NCBI GenBank assembly: GCA_963422655.1
Contig: OY730440.1
Span: forward strand, 2,170,001 to 2,234,000
DNA from: CATQHS01 sp963422655
Lineage (GTDB): Bacteria > Actinomycetota > Acidimicrobiia > Acidimicrobiales > Aldehydirespiratoraceae
Length of the DNA: 64,000 nt
Reading direction: 5' to 3'
The notes beneath the pieces are model-generated. The model saw only the letters and a list, made by a program, of their open reading frames with translations, ran no database searches and was not told the origin of the DNA. Shown piece after piece: positions 1-7,648 of the stretch (positions within the stretch are counted from its first letter, which is position 1; each line of letters opens with the position of its first letter). A program made the translations under genes and the position numbers.

Positions 1-1008
1 GGGTCCACTGGTTTGCCTCGAGGCGTGGTCCACACCCACCGGAGCCTGCTCTACAAGATCGTTCAGCTCATGAAGACCCACGGCTTGACCCGGGCCGACA
101 CGGCTCTCATACCTTCCCCGCTGGCCCATGTGGCCGGGTTGCTCCATGGGGTTCTGATCCCGGGCGCGGCCGGCATGAAGACGGTGCTGATGGACCGCTG
201 GGATCCGGGTGTCGCTCTGGAGGTGATCGAGCAGGAATCGGTGACCTACATGGTGGGACCGCCGACCATGTTCATGGGGCTGATGGACCACCCCGAGCTC
301 GATCCGGGCCGGGTGGAGTCGCTACGGCTGATTTCCTGCGGAGGGGCGGGGGTCACGCCCTCGTTCTGCGAGCGGGCCCGGGCTGCTCTGGGCGCGGTGG
401 TGAAGCGGTCCTACGGCTCCACCGAGGCGCCCACCGTGGCCACCTCGGGTTTCGACGACCCGCCTGACAAGATGATCACCACCGATGGCCGGGCCTTCGG
501 AGAGACCCGACTGCGGGTGGATGCCGAAGGCGAGCTCTGGGTGAGCGGGCCCGAACTGGCCCGGGGTTATCTGGACTCCGAAGCCACGGCTCGGGTTTTC
601 GTGGACGGCTGGTTCCGCACCGGTGATCTGGCTGCCATCACCGACGGTTGGGTCACCATCACCGGCCGATTGGGTGATCGCATCATCCGAAGCGGGGAGA
701 ACATTTCCGCCATCGAGGTGGAGCGGCATCTCGAAGCCCACCCCTATGTGCGTCAAGCTGTGGCGGTAGCCGAGCCCGACGAGCGGCTCGGCGAGCGGGT
801 GGCCGCGTTCGTGGTCGCCCCGGAAGGCTTCGACTTGGCTGATTGCCGGGACTGGTTCTCCCAGCAGGGGGCGGCTCGTTACATTGTCCCCGAACGGATC
901 GAGGTGGTGGAAGAGCTTCCGGTGCTGGAGTCGGGCAAGGTAGATCGAGTGAAGCTGGTGGCCCGCCTGCGCCAAAGGCCGGCAAGACAGGAACAGGAGG
1001 CTTGGTGA
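1..1008 (+). CDS. Acyl-CoA synthetase (AMP-binding), 5'-truncated by window edge
   Basis: Class I adenylate-forming enzyme that activates a carboxylic acid to acyl-AMP and then acyl-CoA. The window opens inside the phosphate-binding loop (GSTGLPRGVVHTH), so the N-terminal third is missing. Downstream the frame has the YGSTEAPT substrate/ATP motif, the GWFRTGDLA motif, the hinge GRLGDRIIRSGENIS and the C-terminal ESGKVDR lysine segment. It ends in TGA, which the GTG of the next gene overlaps, so the two are probably translationally coupled. The substrate cannot be read from the sequence. The neighbouring acyl-CoA dehydrogenases suggest a fatty, alicyclic or aromatic acid (inference). Confidence 0.9.
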   Translation, partial: GSTGLPRGVVHTHRSLLYKIVQLMKTHGLTRADTALIPSPLAHVAGLLHGVLIPGAAGMKTVLMDRWDPGVALEVIEQESVTYMVGPPTMFMGLMDHPELDPGRVESLRLISCGGAGVTPSFCERARAALGAVVKRSYGSTEAPTVATSGFDDPPDKMITTDGRAFGETRLRVDAEGELWVSGPELARGYLDSEATARVFVDGWFRTGDLAAITDGWVTITGRLGDRIIRSGENISAIEVERHLEAHPYVRQAVAVAEPDERLGERVAAFVVAPEGFDLADCRDWFSQQGAARYIVPERIEVVEELPVLESGKVDRVKLVARLRQRPARQEQEAW

Positions 1009-2021
1009 CTGCGATGATGCGGGCCGCTGTCTACCGCAGAAAAGGTGGCCTGGAAGTGGTTGACGTACCCGTTCCCGCCCTGGGTCCCACCGATGCCTTG
1101 GTGGAGGTGGACTACTGCGGGGTGTGCGGTACCGACCTGCACATGGTGCTCGACGGCTGGGGTGAACCCGGCATGGTCTTCGGTCATGAGTGGTCGGGTC
1201 GGGTGGTGGGCCTGGGCCCCGAGGCCAGCTTCGACACCGACGCTGTGGTAGTGGGTCGAGGGTGGATGGAGTGCGGCCGGTGCGGATCGTGCCGGGCGGG
1301 CCGGCCCGCGCTGTGTGAGCAGAGGCCCCTGGCCGGCTCGGACGGGCATTGGGGCGCCTTTGCTCGATACCTGGCCGTCGACCATCGTCATCTCGTCTCT
1401 GTGCCCGACGGTGTGAGTGCCCGGGAAGCGGCCTACACCGAGCCTCTGGCGGTTGCGATGCATGCCGTCACGTTGGGAGAGGTCGAAACGGACCGGCAGG
1501 CCATCGTGTTCGGCTGCGGGCCGATCGGGGCTGGTGTCGTCGCTGTTCTGGGGACTCGTGACGTGGCCGTCACCGTGATCGAACCGTACGGGCTGCGCCA
1601 GGAACTGGCCCGGCGACTGGGGGCTGCTGTCGGCTCGCTCGACGATCTCGAGGTTCCCGGCCACCCCGGCGAAGTTGCCGCTGGTGCCGTCGATTACGTC
1701 TTCGAGACGTCGGGTGCCCGTTCGGCCGCCGAAGCTGGACTGACCCAGCTCACCGGCGGGGGACGGATGGTACTGGTCGGCACCGGGATGGATTACCCGA
1801 AGCTCGACACCAACCGGGTGATCCTCAACGAACTGGTGGTGACCGGTGCCTTCGACTACGACCCGGCCGGGTTCTCGGCCGCCCTCGAGCTCATAGCTTC
1901 GGGTGCTCTGCCTCTCGATGTGCTGCTAGAACCGGAGCCCGTCGGTCTCGATGGACTCCTCGACACGATGGGCCGCCTCCGTTGCGGCGAGGTGGCCGGA
2001 AAGGTACTGGTCCGACCATGA
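1005..2021 (+). CDS. Zinc-dependent medium-chain alcohol/polyol dehydrogenase family protein
   Basis: NAD(P)-dependent zinc alcohol dehydrogenase of the threonine/sorbitol dehydrogenase type, 338 residues. CGVCGTDLH carries the catalytic-zinc cysteine, GHEWSG the His-Glu pair, and the segment from WMECGRCGSCRAGR to LCEQ supplies four structural-zinc cysteines. A Rossmann glycine motif (FGCGPIGAG) follows mid-protein. GTG at 1005 is chosen because AGGAGG lies 4 nt upstream at 995-1000 and the start overlaps the upstream stop; ATG at 1014 is the alternative. It is followed by an ATGA overlap with the VOC gene, giving a four-gene run of coupled starts. Confidence 0.85.
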   Translation: MTAMMRAAVYRRKGGLEVVDVPVPALGPTDALVEVDYCGVCGTDLHMVLDGWGEPGMVFGHEWSGRVVGLGPEASFDTDAVVVGRGWMECGRCGSCRAGRPALCEQRPLAGSDGHWGAFARYLAVDHRHLVSVPDGVSAREAAYTEPLAVAMHAVTLGEVETDRQAIVFGCGPIGAGVVAVLGTRDVAVTVIEPYGLRQELARRLGAAVGSLDDLEVPGHPGEVAAGAVDYVFETSGARSAAEAGLTQLTGGGRMVLVGTGMDYPKLDTNRVILNELVVTGAFDYDPAGFSAALELIASGALPLDVLLEPEPVGLDGLLDTMGRLRCGEVAGKVLVRP

Positions 2022-2482
2022 TCCGAGATGGCTTGGACAAAGCTGATTTCAAAGGCCCCACCCGTTTCAACCATGTGGCCTTGAGCGTGCCCGCCGACCT
2101 GCTGGACGAGACGGGTCGGGCCGAGATGACCCGCTTCTACGGTGAGGTGTTCGGCTGGCAAGAGCACTCGACCATGACCGAGGACCGCAAGCGGCTGGTC
2201 ATGGGGGTCCATTCCTACGAGCAGTTCGTGTTCCTCATCGCTGACGAGAACCCGATGCAGGCCCCCAAGGGCGATCACTTCGGGATGGCTGTCGACAGCC
2301 TCGACGAGCTGCACGAGGTGCTGAGACGGGCCGAGGCGTTCGAGGCCGAAGACGACCGGGTGAGCATCATCGACTACGAGATCGAGGATTTCGGAGTGTT
2401 GAAGCTGCACAGCTTCTATGTTCGCTATCTGCTGCCGCTCATGGTCGAAGTGCAGTACTTCGAGATGGTCGAGGGCGCGTGA
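2018..2482 (+). CDS. VOC (glyoxalase/extradiol dioxygenase fold) family protein
   Basis: Protein of 154 residues with the beta-alpha-beta-beta-beta pattern of vicinal oxygen chelate proteins. An N-terminal FNHVALSVPA strand holds a candidate metal histidine, RFYGEVFGW is the typical VOC helix, HFGMAVDSLDELHEV is the second-half metal-site strand, and the end is VEVQYFEMVEG with a candidate metal glutamate. ATG at 2018 overlaps the preceding TGA. Reaction unknown. Its position after a dehydrogenase suggests a small-molecule catabolic enzyme. Confidence 0.7.
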   Translation: MIRDGLDKADFKGPTRFNHVALSVPADLLDETGRAEMTRFYGEVFGWQEHSTMTEDRKRLVMGVHSYEQFVFLIADENPMQAPKGDHFGMAVDSLDELHEVLRRAEAFEAEDDRVSIIDYEIEDFGVLKLHSFYVRYLLPLMVEVQYFEMVEGA

Positions 2483-3693
2483 ACGAAACCGAGGCTCCCC
2501 CTCGGATCGAGTCGCTCAAAGTAAAGAACTTCCGGGCGCTACGCAACGTCGACTTGGCCGAGCTGACTCCGCTCACCGTTCTGGTCGGTCCCAACGGCAG
2601 TGGTAAGTCCACAATCTTTGATGTTTTGGCTTTTCTCTCAGAATGTTTCGAATACGGGCTGCGACGAGCCTGGGACAAACGAGGCCGAGCACGAGAGATC
2701 AAATCACGAGGAACCACCGACCCGGTAGTGATAGAGATCAAGTACCGTGAACGACCCAAGAGCACGGGTAGCAAGGGCAACTCCCTCATCACATATCATC
2801 TCGAGATCGACGAGGACAACGGCCGGCCGGTAGTCGTGCACGAGTGGCTGAGCTGGAGACGTAAACAGAGGGGCCAACCGTTCAGATTCCTGGAATTCAA
2901 GAAGGGAAAAGGAGAAGCGGTCAGCGGTGAGCGACCGGACAAGACGGCCGAACGCGTCCCGTTCGAGCTCCAAGCCCCCGATCTCCTAGCCGTCAATGCG
3001 CTGGGCCAATTCTCCGATCATCCGAGAGTGGCCAAGCTTCGTAGTTTCATCACTGGTTGGCATATTTCGTATCTGACTGCCGATGAAGCTCGTTCACAGC
3101 CCGAAAGCGGCCCCCAAGAGCAACTCACCCGCTCGGGGGACAACTTGGCCAATGTGATCCAATACCTGCACGAGAGCCATCCACGACAGCTTACTGAGAT
3201 CGTCCGGATCCTCACCGGGCGGGTACCGCTGGTCTCCAATGTACGCGCTGAGCAAATGCCGGACGGCCGCCTGCTCTTGCAATTGGAGGATGCACCGTTC
3301 GACGAACCGGTTCTGGCTCGCTACTCATCAGACGGAACTCTCAAGATGCTTGCCTACCTGGTATTACTCCACGGGACAGACCTGTATCCGTTCATCGGTA
3401 TAGAAGAGCCCGAGAACTTTCTACATCCCCGCCTGCTGCCGATTCTCGCTGAAGAATGTCGCTCTGCGCTGACTTCCACTCAACTACTCGTTACCACGCA
3501 CTCACCCTTCTTCCTCGACGGTCTCAAGGCTGAGGAGGTGAGGATTCTGTGGCGTGGTGATGATGGCTATACCAGCATGCGCAGAGCCTCCGACATCGAA
3601 ACTATTCCGGAACTGATCAAAGCTGGCGGGTTGCTCGGCAACCTGTGGACCGAAGGATGGTTCAAGGTAGGCGATCCCTTGGCACGCTCATGA
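2479..3693 (+). CDS. AAA family ATPase (RecF/OLD-like, AAA_21 type)
   Basis: Stand-alone ABC-type ATPase of 404 residues. The N-terminal strand IESLKVKNFRALRNVDL is followed by Walker A VGPNGSGKST (about residues 36-45). Walker B appears late as IGIEEPENFLHP, then the switch/H-loop VTTHSPFFLDGL. There is no C-terminal TOPRIM domain, unlike full OLD nucleases. The GTG start overlaps the previous stop. The next, overlapping ORF looks like the truncated remnant of a DUF4276-type (TOPRIM-like) partner. AAA plus DUF4276/TOPRIM pairs are often defence or toxin-like systems. Base composition is visibly more AT-rich than that of the genes before it, consistent with acquisition. Confidence 0.85.
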   Translation: MNETEAPPRIESLKVKNFRALRNVDLAELTPLTVLVGPNGSGKSTIFDVLAFLSECFEYGLRRAWDKRGRAREIKSRGTTDPVVIEIKYRERPKSTGSKGNSLITYHLEIDEDNGRPVVVHEWLSWRRKQRGQPFRFLEFKKGKGEAVSGERPDKTAERVPFELQAPDLLAVNALGQFSDHPRVAKLRSFITGWHISYLTADEARSQPESGPQEQLTRSGDNLANVIQYLHESHPRQLTEIVRILTGRVPLVSNVRAEQMPDGRLLLQLEDAPFDEPVLARYSSDGTLKMLAYLVLLHGTDLYPFIGIEEPENFLHPRLLPILAEECRSALTSTQLLVTTHSPFFLDGLKAEEVRILWRGDDGYTSMRRASDIETIPELIKAGGLLGNLWTEGWFKVGDPLARS

Positions 3694-3842
3694 TGGAGAC
3701 GACTGTTACCGAAGATGCTGTACCGGAGGGTACAGCCAGGGTTTTGTGGTTTCTGCTCGAGGAACCGTCTATGGGTCACTTCCTGAACGGTCTACTTCCT
3801 CGAGTTCAACGGCCGCGAACTGGAACCGACCGGCCGCTCTGA
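3690..3842 (+). pseudogene. Truncated DUF4276-like partner of the AAA ATPase
   Basis: A 50-codon ORF starting ATGATGG, overlapping the AAA gene stop by 4 nt. It encodes VLWFLLEEPSMGHFLNGLLP, which resembles the first strand, conserved glutamate and following helix of DUF4276 proteins. Those are usually around 200 residues and encoded directly after such ATPases. The reading frame ends at 3842, immediately before the oppositely oriented coiled-coil gene, so most of the protein is absent. Family assignment rests on a short stretch and is tentative. Confidence 0.5.
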
Positions 3843-4292
3843 TCAGGAAACAGCTACTTCTGCCTCGGCGGGGTCGCTATCGGTGAACTGCAACGAAGCA
3901 ACGAACTGATCACGGGCTTCACGGTTCGGGCTACCGGGCTCGCCGTACGCCAGTAACGATACCGTAGCCGTCAACGCCACCAAGCCTTTGTCCACACGAT
4001 GCAACTCCCGCTCGAGTCTCGTGAACCGGGCGTCTTGTTCGGCGAATCGGGCTTCGATCTTGGCGTCTTGTTCGGCGAATCGGGCTTCGATCTTGGCGTC
4101 TTGTTCGGCGAATCGATCTTCGATCCTCTCGAATCGGGCTTCGATCCTCTCGAATCGGGCATCGATCCTCTCGAATCGGGCATCGAGGCGGGAGAGCAGC
4201 CAGCGCAGACCCGCGAAACCGCCGCCCATGACTATTGCGATCATCCCGAAACCGGTACCGATATCGGTCAAGGTGACCGAAGCGATTGTCAT
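3843..4292 (-). CDS. Membrane-anchored coiled-coil protein with heptad/hendecad repeats
   Basis: No enzymatic family recognised. The 149-residue protein has an N-terminal transmembrane segment (GFGMIAIVMGGGFAGLRWLL). A long coiled coil follows, built of repeats: 7-residue units RFERIDA/RFERIEA, then 11-residue units RFAEQDAKIEA repeated almost exactly. A second hydrophobic stretch (GLVALTATVSLLAY) precedes an acidic tail. ATG at 4292 is the first start after which the sequence looks protein-like; the longer upstream frame is Arg/Pro/Ser-rich shadow. It resembles in architecture the small protein at 22804-23094. Confidence 0.6.
   Translation of the reverse strand: MTIASVTLTDIGTGFGMIAIVMGGGFAGLRWLLSRLDARFERIDARFERIEARFERIEDRFAEQDAKIEARFAEQDAKIEARFAEQDARFTRLERELHRVDKGLVALTATVSLLAYGEPGSPNREARDQFVASLQFTDSDPAEAEVAVS
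4031..4183. repeat. Tandem coding repeats: 33-bp units then 21-bp units
   Basis: A 33-bp unit occurs at 4031-4063 and 4064-4096, with a partial third copy from 4097. A 21-bp unit occurs at 4121-4141, 4142-4162 and 4163-4183 with one or two differences. Both lie in the coiled-coil gene and keep frame (11 and 7 codons), so copy-number change would lengthen or shorten the coil by whole turns. Confidence 0.9.
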
Positions 4293-4347
4293 GACAGGAC
4301 CACCCGCTGGGCTCGTTCGGCCCACCCTACCACCGAGGACTGTTGGG

Positions 4348-5436
4348 TCACCCCAGCCGGTCGGGCTCGCTGACCTCTTTCGGATCCAAGGGGTCGGCCC
4401 AGATGCCGACTCCGGATGCCAGCCGGTCCTGCAGCATCGCGGCCAGCCGGGCTCGGTGATGGCGGGCGTCACCGAAACAGACCTGGTCGAGCTGGGCTCG
4501 TTTGAGATAAAGGTGCACGTCGGCTTCCCAGGTGAACCCGATCCCGCCGTGGACCTGCAACGCCGACTCGGCCACCCGCACACCGGCGTCGCTGCACCAG
4601 ATCTTGGCCGTTGCTGCCGTCACCGGAGCCTGCGTGCTGTCGGCGCCGAGGGTCCAGGCCCCATGGTGGACGACCGAGCGCATGCCCTCGACGTCCATCA
4701 GCATGTCGGCACAGCGGTGCTTGACGGCCTGGAAGCTGCCGATGGGTCGGCCGAACTGCTCACGGACCTTGGCGTAGTCCACGGCCAGGTTCATGACCGC
4801 CCCGGCTGTGCCCAGCATCTCGGCGGCGTGGAATACGGCGCCCCGGTTCAGATGGGCGGCCACCTCGCCGGGCCCGCCCACGGTCACGGCCGGGGCCCGG
4901 TCGAGCTCCACCCAGGCCAGCTCCCGGGTGCGATCCATAGCCGGTTCGGGCTGGCGGTCGATCCGGGAAAGATCTACCGCCACCAACTCGTCGTCGGCTG
5001 GCACCACCAACACATCGGCTCGGGCTCCGTAGACGACCGGCTCGGGTCGGCCCGACACCGAACCGTCGGCGGTTCGCTCCAGCGACCGGTGGGCCACCGA
5101 GGCGATGGCCTCTCCGGTCAGCAGCCGCTCCCCCCACGGCCCCGAAGCCAGCACGGCCAGCGCCATGAGCTGCTGCGCCAGCGGAACCGGGGCCAGATGG
5201 GCGCCGGTCTGTTCGAGGAGAACTACGGCTTCCACCGGGCCCAGGCCGACTCCACCGAGAGGCTCAGCCACCTCGATGCCGACCCAGCCTTGGTCCACCA
5301 TGGCGGCCCACAGGCTGGGGTCGAAGCCACCGGTTTTGCAGGCCCGCCGCACTGCTGGCATGTCGCAGCGGTCGTCGAGAAGGGCGGCGGCGGCTTCGCG
5401 CAGAGCGAGCTGGTCCGCGGACAGGTCGAAGTCCAC
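4348..5436 (-). CDS. Acyl-CoA dehydrogenase family protein
   Basis: Flavoprotein that oxidises an acyl-CoA to the 2,3-enoyl-CoA; 362 residues, typical of the family. It starts DFDLSADQLALREAAAALL. In the middle it has LGTAGAVMNLAVDYAKVREQFG, the usual R-x-QFGRPIGSFQ segment and ADMLMDVEG, with the C-terminal helix LQVHGGIGFTWE. GTG at 5436 fits the family N-terminus; the frame upstream is unlike any ACAD. It is divergent from the second acyl-CoA dehydrogenase across 124 bp, an arrangement typical of two-subunit (alpha2-beta2) steroid or alicyclic ACADs, though heteromer formation is inference. Confidence 0.88.
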   Translation of the reverse strand: MDFDLSADQLALREAAAALLDDRCDMPAVRRACKTGGFDPSLWAAMVDQGWVGIEVAEPLGGVGLGPVEAVVLLEQTGAHLAPVPLAQQLMALAVLASGPWGERLLTGEAIASVAHRSLERTADGSVSGRPEPVVYGARADVLVVPADDELVAVDLSRIDRQPEPAMDRTRELAWVELDRAPAVTVGGPGEVAAHLNRGAVFHAAEMLGTAGAVMNLAVDYAKVREQFGRPIGSFQAVKHRCADMLMDVEGMRSVVHHGAWTLGADSTQAPVTAATAKIWCSDAGVRVAESALQVHGGIGFTWEADVHLYLKRAQLDQVCFGDARHHRARLAAMLQDRLASGVGIWADPLDPKEVSEPDRLG

Positions 5437-5560
5437 GACCCCGCATGGTAGGTGTGACGGAGCAACCGGCGTCGGCGATCGGGATCCTTCTTCACCAACT
5501 CCGCGGCATGGCGTGGCCGGGTGTAGTGGACACCCCCGGTGCCTGGTAGACCTCGCTGGT

Positions 5561-6745
5561 GTGGATCTGACCCCCACTGCGGAACACGACCGGTTCCGGC
5601 AACGATGCCGCTCGTGGCTGAAGGACAACCTTCCCTGGACTTACGGCACCGGCCTGCCGCCGCTGTTCGACGACCTCGCCGACGAGGTGGCCTTCGGTCG
5701 CCGGTGGCAGAGTCGCCTGGCTGGAGCCGGTTTCGTGGGGGTCACCTGGCCGGTCGAGTACGGGGGCCGGGGCGCCGATCCCGTCTACCACTTCATCGTG
5801 CAAGAAGAGCTGGCCCGAGCCCGGGCCCCTGAACTGGTGGGCCGCATAGGGGTCAACCTGGTGGGCCCGGCCCTGCTGGCCCATGGCCGCGACGCTCAGA
5901 AGCAGCGCTGGCTACCCGGCGTACTCGCCGCCGAGCAACTCTTGTGCCAGTTGTTCAGCGAACCGGACGCAGGCAGCGACCTGGCCTCGTTGCGGTGTCG
6001 GGCCGAGCCCACCGAGGGGGGCTGGGTCTTGCATGGCCGCAAGGTCTGGACCTCCTACGCCCAGTTCGCCGACTGGGGCTTGGCCCTGGCTCGCACCGAC
6101 CCCGACGCCCCGAAACGGGCTGGCATCTCCGCCTTCATGGTCGATATGGCCGCTCCCGGCATTGAAATCCGGCCCCTGCGCCAGATCACCGACGAATCCG
6201 ACTTCAACGAGGTCGGTTTCGACGGTGTCTTCGTGCCCGAGAACCAGCTCGTCGGGCCCATCGGCGGCGGATGGGGCGTGGCCGGATCGGTACTGGCTCA
6301 CGAGCGGGGTACCAATCCCCGCCAGCTCGTGATCCACTCCCAGTTGCTCGAGGAGCTGATGGCGTTGGCCCGGGCGCAGGACCTGGGGTCCGATCCTCGT
6401 ACCGCTCAGGATCTGGCTCAAGCCTTCGTGGAACTGCGCCTGTTCCAACTCCAGAACTGGCGGGCGCTGTCGAGTCTCCAGCACGGTCGCGAGCCAGGAC
6501 CCTCCACAGCCACGGCCAAGCTGTACTGGAGCGAGATGAGCCAGCGACTGCATGCCACCGCCATGCGGGTGCTGGGCGAAGCCGCCCCGCTGTGGCGAGG
6601 GGCTCGGCGGAACCCGGCCGGAGGTCGGTGGCAGCGGTCGTGGCTCTATTACCGGGCTGCTTCGATCTTCGCCGGCACCAACGAGATCCAGCGCACCATA
6701 ATCGGCGAGCGCACTCTCGGGCTGCCCCGCGAACCACGACCCTGA
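5561..6745 (+). CDS. Acyl-CoA dehydrogenase family protein
   Basis: Second acyl-CoA dehydrogenase, 394 residues. Motifs include GVTWPVEYGGRG near the N-terminus, LFSEPDAGSDLASL (FAD/substrate loop), VLHGRKVWTSYA and the C-terminal IFAGTNEIQRTIIGER. That last motif is typical of FadE-type enzymes and usually precedes or holds the catalytic base region. GTG at 5561 gives the expected N-terminus; there is no strong ribosome binding site. Transcribed away from the ACAD on the other strand, towards the hydratase and CoA-transferase genes. The chain-length or ring substrate is not deducible. Confidence 0.88.
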   Translation: MDLTPTAEHDRFRQRCRSWLKDNLPWTYGTGLPPLFDDLADEVAFGRRWQSRLAGAGFVGVTWPVEYGGRGADPVYHFIVQEELARARAPELVGRIGVNLVGPALLAHGRDAQKQRWLPGVLAAEQLLCQLFSEPDAGSDLASLRCRAEPTEGGWVLHGRKVWTSYAQFADWGLALARTDPDAPKRAGISAFMVDMAAPGIEIRPLRQITDESDFNEVGFDGVFVPENQLVGPIGGGWGVAGSVLAHERGTNPRQLVIHSQLLEELMALARAQDLGSDPRTAQDLAQAFVELRLFQLQNWRALSSLQHGREPGPSTATAKLYWSEMSQRLHATAMRVLGEAAPLWRGARRNPAGGRWQRSWLYYRAASIFAGTNEIQRTIIGERTLGLPREPRP

Positions 6746-6795
6746 CCCGAGCCTTCTTCTCGCCGGGAGAGGCTAGTTCCGGCTGGGCTGCTTCC

Positions 6796-6801
6796 TACAA
6801 T
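6796..6801 (+). promoter_or_regulatory. Candidate -10 box of a leaderless promoter (enoyl-CoA hydratase)
   Basis: TACAAT sits 7 nt upstream of ATG at 6809, so transcription would begin at or next to the start codon. No Shine-Dalgarno-like sequence precedes the ATG. Confidence 0.45.
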
Positions 6802-6808
6802 GGTCGCC

Positions 6809-7648
6809 ATGCCTGAGTTTTCGACCATTCTCTACGAGGTCGACGGACCCGTCGCCACCATCACCATGAACCGGCCCGAGGTGGCCAACGCCCAAGACAC
6901 CGAGTTGATAGACGAGCTCGATGCCGCCTTCGACGAGGCCGACGCCGACGACAGCGTGCGGGTGGTGGTACTGGCCGCCAACGGCAAGCACTTCTCGGCT
7001 GGTCACGATCTCAAGGCGCTGGTGGGTGACGTCGAACCCGATCGTTGGCGGCGCATGCGGGAGACCCCGGAAGGTAAGTACCACCACGAGAAGGTCATGT
7101 ACTTCGACCGCTGCCTGCGGATCCGCGACTTCCGCAAGCCGACCATCGCCGCCGTGCACGGCAAGTGCATCGCGGCCGGGGTCATGCTGGCCTGCATGAC
7201 CGACCTGATCGTGGCCAGTGAGGACGCGTCGTTCCAGAACCCGGTGCTGCGTATGACCGGCGCCGCGGTGGAGATACTGGTGGAGCCGTGGGAGATGCCG
7301 GCCCGTAAAGCCAAGGAGTTTCTCTTGGCTGCTGAGACCATCAGTGCCGACGAGGCTTGGCGGCTGGGGATGGTCAACCGGGTCGTGCCCCGGTCCGAGT
7401 TGGCCGGTGCGGTGCGGGAACTGGCTGAACGCATCGCGCTGGTCCCGCCGGCCACCGCTCAGGTAGTGAAGCGGTCGGTCAACAAGACCCTCGACTTCCA
7501 GGGCCAGCGCGACGCCTGGGACTACCACTTCCAAGCCCACCATTGGATGCACAACACCGCCACCGCTCTGGGAGCGTTGGAGAGGCGAATGCAGAGGGGT
7601 TCGATGCAGGAGGTGTTCGCCGAACACCGGGATCCTTCGTCGCAGTGA
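6809..7648 (+). CDS. Enoyl-CoA hydratase/isomerase family protein
   Basis: Crotonase-fold enzyme, 279 residues, expected to hydrate or isomerise an enoyl-CoA. The oxyanion-hole motifs are FSAGHDLKAL and the IAAVHGKCIAAGVMLACMTD region. The usual catalytic glutamate positions are not obvious; the second is replaced within NPVLRMTGA. The N-terminus is TILYEVDGPVATITMNRPE. ATG 6809 is preferred over ATG 6800, which lies inside the TACAAT box. It overlaps the CoA-transferase start by 4 nt (GTGA), so the two are coupled in beta-oxidation-like catabolism. Confidence 0.88.
   Translation: MPEFSTILYEVDGPVATITMNRPEVANAQDTELIDELDAAFDEADADDSVRVVVLAANGKHFSAGHDLKALVGDVEPDRWRRMRETPEGKYHHEKVMYFDRCLRIRDFRKPTIAAVHGKCIAAGVMLACMTDLIVASEDASFQNPVLRMTGAAVEILVEPWEMPARKAKEFLLAAETISADEAWRLGMVNRVVPRSELAGAVRELAERIALVPPATAQVVKRSVNKTLDFQGQRDAWDYHFQAHHWMHNTATALGALERRMQRGSMQEVFAEHRDPSSQ

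Noticed and set aside
3789..3899. Frame after 3789 reading VYFLEFNGRELEPTG, resembling a Doc/Fic toxin tail
   Set aside because: It is preceded by an in-frame stop, is very short, and overlaps the DUF4276-like frame and the minus-strand gene; not enough to call.
3988..5451. 487-codon plus-strand ORF antisense to the coiled-coil and acyl-CoA dehydrogenase genes
   Set aside because: Its product is His/Gly/Pro-rich without family features, while the minus strand encodes a clear acyl-CoA dehydrogenase.
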